Below, piece by piece: positions 56,799 through 64,000 of a stretch of 64,000 bases of DNA. The notes under the pieces were generated by a model, which was not told the DNA's origin, searched no databases, and saw only the letters and a program-made list of their open reading frames with translations. The position numbers and the translations under genes were made by a program. This DNA comes from Tridacna crocea. Lineage: Eukaryota > Mollusca > Bivalvia > Cardiida > Cardiidae. The DNA lies in contig OX031071.1 in NCBI GenBank assembly GCA_943736015.1, forward strand, positions 30,970,619 to 31,034,618, given 5' to 3'. Position 1 is the first letter of the stretch, and each line of letters opens with the position of its first letter.

Positions 56799-58262
56799 TC
56801 CTGCACACTATCGTCTAAACAACATGGGCTCGACTGTAAAGTCCTGCACGCTACCGTCTCAACAGCACGGGCTCGGCTGTTAAGTCCTGCACGCTACCGT
56901 CTCAACAGCACGGGCTCGGCTGTTAAGTCCTGCACGCTACCGTGTGAACAACACGGGCTCGGCTGTTAAGTCCTGCACGCTACCGTGTGAACAACACGGG
57001 CTCGGCTGTTAAGTCCTGCACGCTACCGTCTCAACAACACGGGCTCGGCTGTTAAGTCCTGCACGCTACCGTCTGAACAACACGGGCTCGGCTGTTAAGT
57101 CCTGCACGCTACCGTCTCAGCAACACGGGCTCGACTGTTAAGTCCTGCACGCTACCGTCTCAGCAACACTGGCTCGACTGTTTAGTCCTGTACGCTTCCG
57201 TCAGTGCGACAATGGTTCGGCTGTTAAGTCCTGCACGCTACTGTCTCAACAACACTGGCTCAACTGTTTAGTCCTGCACGCTTCCGTCTGTGCGACAATG
57301 GTTCGGCTGTTAAGTCCTGCACGCTACCGTCTCAGCAACACGGGCTCCACTGTTAAGTCCTGCACGCTTCCGTCTGTGCGACAATGGTTCGGCTGTTAAG
57401 TCCTGCACGCTACCGTCTCCACAACAATGGCTCCACTGTTAAGTCCTGCACGCTTTCGTCTGTGCAACTATGGTTCGGCTGTTAAGTCCTGCACGCCACC
57501 TTGTCAACACCACGGGCTCGGCTGTTAAGTCCTGCACGCCACCTTGTCAACAACATGGGCTCGACTGTTAAGTCCTTTACTCCACCGTCCCAACAACATG
57601 GGCTCGACTGTTAAGTCCTGCACGTTTACGTGTCAACAACACGGGCTCTGCTGTTAAGTCCTGTACTCCACCGTCTCAACAACACGGGCTCGACAGTTAA
57701 GTCCTGCACGCTACTGTCCCAACAACACGGGCTCGACTGTTAAGTCCTGCACGCCACCTTGTCAACAACACGGGCTCGGCTGTTAAGTCCTGCACGCCAC
57801 CATGTCAACAACATGGGCTCGACTGTTAAGTCCTTTACTCCACCGTCCCAACAACATGGGCTCGACTGTTAAGTCCTGCACATTTACGTGTCAACAACAC
57901 AGGCTAGGCTGTTAAGTCCTGCACGCCACCGTCCCAACAACACGGGCTCGACTGTTAAGTCCTGCACGCCACCGTCCCAACAACACGGGCTCGACTGTTA
58001 AGTCCTGCACGCCACCGTCTCAACAACACGGGCTCGGCTGTCAAGTCCTGCAGGCCACTGTCCCAACAACATGGGCTCTACTGTTAAGTCCTGTACTCTA
58101 CCATCTCAACAACACGGGCTCGACTGTTAAGTCCTGCACGCCACCGTGTCAACAACACGGGCTCGACTGTTAAGTCCTGCACGCTATCGTCTCAACAACA
58201 CGGGCTCGGCTGTTAAGTCCTGTACTCCACCGTCCCAACAACATGGGCTCGGCTGTTAAGTC
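56799..58262. repeat. 43-bp satellite, about 34 units, with higher-order structure
   Basis: The unit is GTCCTGCACGCTACCGTCTC, AACAACACGGGCTCGGCTGT, TAA. GTCC starts at 56841, 56884 and 56927. At about 57133-57480 two unit types alternate (CTACCGTCTC and CTTCCGTCTGTGCGACAATG), an 86-bp dimer. At 57530-57660 and 57790-57915 the same series of variants recurs 258 bp apart, exactly six units (CTTTACTCC at 57575 and 57833). GC-rich. Confidence 0.95.
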
Positions 58263-58384
58263 AATAACGTACACAGCTTTTAACACTTATCCTGCTATAA
58301 AACTAAAATTAAATTTTCAATGCGATAGTAAAATACCCAAATACTGCTATTTCAAAGTGATGTTTGAGGGATAATATGCCCTTA

Positions 58385-58465
58385 TTGGGCAGTGTAGGTC
58401 TAAGATCAAACAGCACGTTCTGTATAGTCTGATCTTGATCTACACTGTCCGCAAAAGGCTAGTGA
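58385..58465. repeat. Dispersed palindromic motif copy
   Basis: GCAGTGTAGGTCTAAGATCA and TAGTCTGATCTTGATCTACA then CTGTCCGC form an inverted repeat with a short loop, like the copies at 54400, 23120 and 40720. Confidence 0.6.
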
Positions 58466-58524
58466 GCTGCGCTTAACAGCCTTAGGTTTAAACCGTTTTA
58501 TTACTATAGGCGAAATCAGGGAAG

Positions 58525-58770
58525 ATCGTGGACATATACATCAAGAAGAGATTGGATAGAGCATGCAGTCTGATCTTATATCTATACTGTACGGTTGTTT
58601 CGTCAAACACACGAAAAAAATATTGTGGATATGCAGAGGAGACTGGATAGAACATGCAGTCTGATCTTATATCTATACTGTCCGGTTGTTTAGTCAAGCA
58701 CACGAGAAAAATATTGTGGACATAAAGAAGAGACTGGATAGAACATGCAGTCTGATCTTATATCTATGCA
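58525..58770. repeat. 91-bp tandem repeat, about 2.7 units
   Basis: ACTGGATAGAACATGCAGTC, TGATCTTATATCTATACTGT and GGTTGTTTAGTCAAGCACAC recur at 58552, 58643 and 58734. A related phrase (GCAGTCTGATTGTTTAGTCA) lies alone at 60350. Confidence 0.82.
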
Positions 58771-59281
58771 GTCTGATCCCATAATACGTCCCGTTTTCGA
58801 CGGGTGTATAAAAATTATATATAACTGAAATTTTCATGAAAAAACAATACAAATAACCAATAATTAAGAATCATAAAATCACACACAAAAAATTTGATGG
58901 TATTCCCTTAAAAGGCTACGTAGCCTCTTAAGCTATTTTTAGATTTCGCGCCAAAAATCAATAAAGCATTGTGGGAATGTCAAGTGACTGGCATGTGACT
59001 AATAACGCTTAATTTCCAATACATAACAAACATGTAATAATTATTTTCCATAATGTCTTCTTTGGACGAATGTTGGAAACTTTGCCTGTGTTTTCCTGTA
59101 TTTAAAAGAGAGAATTGATAATCTAAAAATAGAACATGTCTCCCGTTGGTGTCAACCTGGTCCGTAATAAATCTCTATTTTCTCGTGTTATCAGATGGTT
59201 TTCGACTACTGGAGTTTTATCAATGCAAATTTAAAGGCTATGGGAGTAACAGTAGGATTTTTTTGCATTTTTTGTAAAATT
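58771..59281. other. No gene; short palindrome
   Basis: GATCCCATAATACGTCCCGT (58775) echoes the phrase at 4689. AAGGCTACGTAGCCT (58910-58924) is a perfect short palindrome. The frame at 59195-59440 overlaps the next repeat. Confidence 0.35.
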
Positions 59282-59548
59282 TTCATCCCAAAATCTGAAA
59301 GGCCACCTTTAAGATGGGTTTCGTCCTGTATCTGCACTATCCCCGTAACAATACTAACAGCCGTATTGGGGTGTTGTTCATATGGGCAATTAGTGGCGAT
59401 GATATTTAAATGCAAATTTAATCAATCAAAGTGCTCATAATGAACTAAAATGATGATTTCTGTCTTTGATAGCATAGAAAACATTGTTGGCTCATATTAG
59501 TAGATTTTCCCAAAATAAAATATTATATTATGTTTCAAAATTCAAATG
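59282..59548. repeat. 267-bp repeat, copy 1
   Basis: From TTCATCCCAAAATCTGAAAG to TTTCAAAATTCAAATG the sequence reads identical to 60904-61170, while the flanks on both sides differ. Minus-strand frames through both copies share the same peptide (contains SIVTGIVQIQDETHLKGG). It begins inside a longer minus-strand open frame (59206-59415). Confidence 0.88.
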
Positions 59549-59660
59549 AGCCTAGATTTGAATGTATGCCTGTGGTCACTGAGAAAGTTCATGGGTCAAC
59601 TATTAAACACCCTCAAACACTTACAAAAAGACTTAGTATGAGAAAATAGACACTTTTTCT

Positions 59661-59896
59661 TTAACACTTTACCAAACCACAAAAGTTTGGAATGGTCCGA
59701 ATTGAAAGCATTTGCAGACAAGAAAATAAATGTGACACAAGGACTGAAATTATTTTTGGGAAAGGTAGAAAACATTGTGGGAAAAGGAGAAAATGCTGCT
59801 GCGAGAAAATGTTGCACCAGCATTTTCTCCTTTTTTTCACACTGTTTCCCAATGGCCTCTTTAGCACGGCCGTTAAAAGCCCGGATTGTGAGGTAA
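59661..59896 (+). mobile_element. piggyBac-like MITE copy
   Basis: TTAA (59661-59664), CACTTTACCAAACCACAAAA, GTAGAAAACATTGTGGGAAA, a hairpin with an added insertion at its centre (GCTGCTGCGAGAAAATGTTG), and CCCGGATTGTGAGGTAAC. The right target site is mutated. Confidence 0.8.
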
Positions 59897-60079
59897 CTGT
59901 AGAACTGTGTGGAAAAGGGGTTTAAGACATAAAATTGTTTTCTACGTTTTTAATTTCTGGCGCGAATTGCTTTTAATTTCAAGTACATGTAATTGGAAAG
60001 AATCCATTATAGAACAAAAGCTGTTGGAATGAGAGCAAGGTCAACCGATAGCCCTATTTCCAGAAACTGTAACCTTAAA

Positions 60080-60345
60080 CCTGTTGCTGGGATCAGATGA
60101 CCCTGATTATTGTGATTATAAACTGTTACGTTCAAAGTGAAAAACGAACAAAGGGTAATTACTCAAAAATTATTAATGATAAATTAACAATTCTTGGGCA
60201 CTGCATTTCCCATTTATGTGAACTATCAACTTTTAAAGTTTCATGATTTTAACTCGCATACTTTTTGAGTTATGCTCCGGAAAAAAATTAAGTACGAAAA
60301 TCAACAAAGGGCAATAACTGCAAAAAATAATTGGCAGAATTATGG
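60080..60345 (+). repeat. Tandem-core element fragment
   Basis: Units marked by AACAAAGGGTAATTACTCAA and AACAAAGGGCAATAACTGCA, with TTCTTGGGCACTGCATTTCC and AGTTATGCTCCGGAAAAAA. This wording is like the second core type of family D (3776-4790). No termini. Confidence 0.55.
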
Positions 60346-60621
60346 TTATGCAGTCTGATTGTTTAGTCAAGCACACGAAAAAAGAAAAAAAAAGTTTCAT
60401 TGGTTCGTATTTCCGGTCGTCAAAAGACTTTGTGTCTATTTTTTTGGTACCGAAAAAGCCAAATCAGAGGGTATGCTGGTCCGTATTCCCAGCTTATCTA
60501 ATTGCTTTCCGATGTTTGATGACTCATTCATTCCTGTCTCACCGTCCATCTCTTTTTTCGACGATAGTAATGTGGAAAAGCAGAAATTCTTTCGAATAAG
60601 CAAACGTCCTGCATGCTTGAT

Positions 60622-60826
60622 TTAACCATTTACCAATAGTGTGTCTTAACTTCCCCCGAGATAAACAGCTCTTGAAAACATCGTGGGAAATGAAGAAAAT
60701 GCTGGTATCGATTTTTTAAAGTCCTTTTTAGGGCAATTCTCATAATTTAGGACACAATCATATTGTCGTCTGATAATGCTTTGATTTTGGGCTGGTCTAA
60801 AATTTGGCCGACTGATAAAGATTTAA
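60622..60826 (-). mobile_element. Worn piggyBac-like MITE, hairpin broken
   Basis: TTAA (60622-60625), CCATTTACCAATAG, GAAAACATCGTGGGAAATGA, a lost second arm after GAAAATGCTGGTATCGA, then TTGTCGTCTGATAATGCTTT, GGGCTGGTCTAAAATTTGGC and TTAA (60823-60826). Confidence 0.68.
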
Positions 60827-60903
60827 TTCGGTAGAAACAACATGAGATTAGACTCGTCCCAACTGAAAACAACTTACACAGATAGTATAGACTAGGATCA
60901 GAC

Positions 60904-61170
60904 TTCATCCCAAAATCTGAAAGGCCACCTTTAAGATGGGTTTCGTCCTGTATCTGCACTATCCCCGTAACAATACTAACAGCCGTATTGGGGTGTTGTT
61001 CATATGGGCAATTAGTGGCGATGATATTTAAATGCAAATTTAATCAATCAAAGTGCTCATAATGAACTAAAATGATGATTTCTGTCTTTGATAGCATAGA
61101 AAACATTGTTGGCTCATATTAGTAGATTTTCCCAAAATAAAATATTATATTATGTTTCAAAATTCAAATG
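60904..61170. repeat. 267-bp repeat, copy 2
   Basis: Identical by eye to 59282-59548 and in the same orientation, 1622 bp downstream. The left flank is TAGACTAGGATCAGAC and the right TCTTTGTGAGAAAGC, unlike copy 1. No target-site duplication is seen. Confidence 0.88.
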
Positions 61171-61507
61171 TCTTTGTGAGAAAGCAGCTAGATCTAGAAG
61201 CTTCTAAAGACCATTGAATGTAGATTAAGTTTAGACTACTAGAAACGTTTGGACTCGTTCTAAATCCACACCATCTGATTACCTGGTTTTGGTGAAAGGA
61301 AAAAAAAACCTAAGTGGCATTCTACATTGCCTTAAACAGTGCAGCAGAATTTTAGACATTAAAATTGTAAATTTTCTAAAATTGGGTTCAAATTGGACTA
61401 ATTTGGTTTGACTTTGAAATGTAAAACATATTTTTTTGTTGTCAGGAGTTTTTGCACAATGTTTTCAAAAGCCGTTAATATCAAGGTCGATAAAAATGAG
61501 ATAGAAT

Positions 61508-61830
61508 TGAGCCATGCTCTGACAAAAAGGGGGCTTAATGTATCTCTGTGATACCGAGCAAGTCATCACATAATTATACCTAGCAAGTCATCACATAATT
61601 ATACCTAGCAAGTCATCACATAATTATCACATAATTACAGCTAGCATGTCATCCCATAATTAAAGATCTATGAAATACATTTTGTCTAACAATTAATTAA
61701 ATCATGGGGTAAATAGGTCCTAAATATGGCAAGATATTGACCAAAAGCAAAACGTTTCTGTCCAGGTCAGTCTGCGTGGACTTCGACATTTGCTGATGCA
61801 TTAAGTCCCCATTTCACAAAACATTTCTCA
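61508..61830. mobile_element. Family B MITE with 26-bp internal expansion
   Basis: The left terminus is GAGCCATGCTCTGACAAAAA then GGGGGCTTAATGTATCTCTG. From about 61557 to 61660 AGCAAGTCATCACATAATTA is repeated four times at about 26 bp. The right part has CAGGTCAGTCTGCGTGGACT, GCTGATGCATTAAGTCCCCA and then a degenerate terminus. Confidence 0.78.
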
Positions 61831-62030
61831 CCTAGTCTGGTAAAATGTTCGTTTAACTCTGTAATTTGATCCTAGCAATACTGAGTCAGACTTATGGTAC
61901 TTACGTAAATAGTATAGATCTAGATTAGACTACATAGAGTGTGGCTCATCTAGTCTGGTAAAAAGTTCATTTAACTCTGTAATTTGATCCTAGCAATACC
62001 GAGTCAGACTTAAGGTACTTACGTAAATGT
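61827..62030. repeat. 118-bp tandem duplication
   Basis: TAGTCTGGTAAAATGTTCGT, TAACTCTGTAATTTGATCCT and GGTACTTACGTAAAT occur twice, with TTTAACTCTG at 61852 and 61970. Confidence 0.8.
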
Positions 62031-62389
62031 GCACAGTCTATTTCTGAGTCTACACTGTCCGTTTTCCCGGTTTTGCAAACATTAATTTCCATGCATTGAT
62101 CATAATTTAGTCAGTGTTACATTGAATTTGTTCCTCTCACATCGCAGAACATTGGTTAGACTTTGAAAGACAGCGGTCAAAGATTTGTCCACCTACCACA
62201 ATTAATCCAGGAAATATTGCAGAAGACGGAATGATTTTAAGTTTTTGTGAGGGTTTTATTTGTAAACCGATATGCTCGAAGTAGACTAGATATATATCAA
62301 TGTGAGAGAATGCTTCTTTTTCCACAATGTTTCCGAAATCGCCGAGTTCGATGAAAAACTGAGTAGGTCTAGATCGACATTTATTTCCA

Positions 62390-62925
62390 TATGAGCCATA
62401 CTATGACCCATGGCGGCTTGCTGTATCTCTGTATTTCATAGTACCAAGTAAGACATCATATAGGTCTAGATCTACATTTAAACATATAAGCTGACAAATG
62501 GGGCCTTACTGTATCTCAGTATTTCATAGTACCAAGTAAGACATCATATAGATCTAGATCTACATTTAAACATATAAGCTGACAAATGGGGCCTTACTGT
62601 ATCTCAGTATTTCATAGATATCATATGTAGATCTAGATCTACATTTAAACATATAAGCTGACAAATGGGGCCTTACTGTATCTCAGTATTTCATAGTACC
62701 AAGTAAGACATCATATAGGTCTAGATCTACTTTTGGATCCATAATAGCGACTTTATTTAACAACTGACTCAATCATGAGGTACAGTGGTCCTTCGACATG
62801 CATAAAATTGACAAAAGACGAAACATTTCAGCCCAGGTTAGCCTTCGTGGATTGCACACGTGACCTGGGTTGATACTTTTCGCAGATACATTAAGTCCTC
62901 TTTTTTCAGAGCATGGTTTATACAG
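62390..62925. mobile_element. Family B MITE with 88-bp internal expansion
   Basis: The left terminus is ATATGAGCCATACTATGACC and the right CCTCTTTTTTCAGAGCATGG then TTTAT. Units of 88 bp (CTGACAAATGGGGCCTTACT, AGTACCAAGTAAGACATCAT, GTCTAGATCTACATTTAAAC) recur at 62491 and 62579, with a 79-bp unit to 62658. The right interior keeps CCCAGGTTAGCCTTCGTGGA and GATACTTTTCGCAGATACAT then TAAGT. Confidence 0.8.
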
Positions 62926-63016
62926 ATCTAGACCGAGTGGCATACGGAGTCCATTCTGTAAAACTGCTCAAACTTATCCATGCCTTACTTATTAGTGACG
63001 TCATTATTCTGACGTC

Positions 63017-64000
63017 ATTTTTAGGCCAGGGAATCCCTTGAGAAGGATTCCCTTGCCTATAGGGATCGTAAGCTGCCTTTTCCGGACTACTTTCAGACAA
63101 AATGTTGAACAGTGTGTCCACTCGATATCGCTGAGTCCGCCAAAACAACTAGTTTCCCTCAAAGCTTTCATCTGCAAAATGCCATGGAATTGCAAGGGTA
63201 TTAAGACCCTTAAATAATTGACGACTGTGTGTTTTTATCCCGTTTTCGTTATTAGCGTTGACCTAATAAAGGGGTAACCTAATAAACTTAGCTTTATCCG
63301 GCAGTTGTGTATTCCTACGCGCTATACGGTTAATATCTATAACGTTGTATTGACATTTGAACATATGTGTCACAAAACGCGTCTCCGCTGAAGTGCGATT
63401 GTAAATAAAGCAAACTGCATGTACATATAGAATGTTGGCCCGTGTTACGTTTATCACTTTTTCTTATGTATATCGACTAAATCTAGGGTATTTTGACTGT
63501 GGTGCTTTCTACACCGATAAAAATCAACTGTATCCCGCTAGCGTGTTTACTGCACTGCATAACACCTGCTGTTATGATAGCAATTTCCGACTGCTGGAGA
63601 AATCGGCCCCTGGAAAAATCGTCCCCAAACTGCTCGGAGACGATTTCTCCGGAGAAATCTGGTGAAATCAATCCCAAATAAAATTTTAGAGAAATCGACC
63701 CCAACATCAAATTTCATCCATATCGTTAATGAAGTTATCTATAAAAAATATTTTTGAAACTTCGTTGTCTGTATTACGTACACTATGTGTATTAGTTACC
63801 TTTATCCAAGAGTTATTTGGTAGTTTTGCCATTGTTTACAACTGCCTATTTCACACTGATAGGATGTATTTCACACCTTTTAAAAATAGATTACACCTTT
63901 GTGATTCTAACAATATGTATTTGATTGACTTTGATTTGAAACCAAATAAATGCTTATTTTTTTTCTGTAGTGGTTCGCTTGTCATTTAATGTATTTTTTA
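63017..64000. repeat. Family F repeat, copy 2, open at the right edge
   Basis: It starts ATTTTTAGGCCAGGGAATCC and parallels 41851-42885 throughout. The opening hairpin is clean here: AGGC-a-GGGAATCC against GGATTCCC-tt-GCCT (63023-63058). Near 63495-63590 it has about 100 bp absent from copy 1, followed by the GAAATCGGCCCC / GACGATTTCTCC inverted words. On the minus strand 62918-63148 is open (includes DPYRQGNPSQGIPWPKND); copy 1 is not open in that frame. Confidence 0.85.

Noticed and set aside
62137..62325. 62-codon minus-strand frame (contains PSSAIFPGLIVVGG)
   Set aside because: It starts in a MITE-like phrase and has no splice support; chance cannot be excluded.

Overview
This looks like nuclear DNA of a marine invertebrate, most likely a bivalve mollusc. 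The window is AT-rich, has no long host gene, and is full of interspersed and tandem repeats. It holds tRNA-derived SINEs, a LINE of a type common in molluscs, and repeats ending in AGCTCACCTGAG-type termini with CCGTCCGTC tracts and tandem cores. The species assignment is inference; nothing here is diagnostic. Bacterial features (operons, Shine-Dalgarno sites, CRISPR) are absent.

Layout. 1-1.3 kb: a 50-bp satellite that grows out of the end of one miniature transposon (called family B here), which is itself split by a TTAA-targeted, piggyBac-like MITE. 2.6-7.9 kb: a CACTGTAAA-ended element, tandem-core repeats, a dense and partly nested cluster of the same MITE, and two other inverted-repeat elements. 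7.5-13.3 kb: candidate exons of one minus-strand gene, with good splice sites and sensible peptides, threaded through more MITEs and a SINE; at least one exon carries a stop, so the gene may be decayed. 13.4-15.7 kb: decayed repeats. 15.7-19.3 kb: a 60-bp satellite. 19.3-24.1 kb: MITE and SINE remnants, otherwise blank. 24.2-26.5 kb: a 34-bp satellite. 27.9-31.2 kb: a 25-27-bp satellite with a recurring spacer. 31.3-36.1 kb: MITEs, a SINE and a long tandem-core element. 36.3-38.7 kb: a 5'-truncated, catalytically dead LINE on the minus strand.

38.7-48.5 kb: SINE and MITE copies, a 1-kb repeat (family F, second copy at the right edge), a candidate promoter with first exon at 44.4-44.6 kb, and a 47-49-bp satellite. 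48.7-55.7 kb: a run of tandem-core elements. 56.0-58.3 kb: an unusually GC-rich block made of altered MITE copies and a 43-bp satellite with higher-order structure. 58.3-64.0 kb: small duplications (one of 267 bp that reads as identical in both copies), MITEs, two family B copies with internal tandem expansions, and the second family F copy.

The main biology is repeat dynamics. One piggyBac-like MITE with a long central hairpin has at least 16 recognisable copies of varied age; the window holds its empty site, nested insertions, arm deletions and core variants. Family B copies repeatedly seed tandem arrays. Three unrelated families (D, E, H) share one architecture: palindromic ends around a core of roughly 140-180-bp tandem units.
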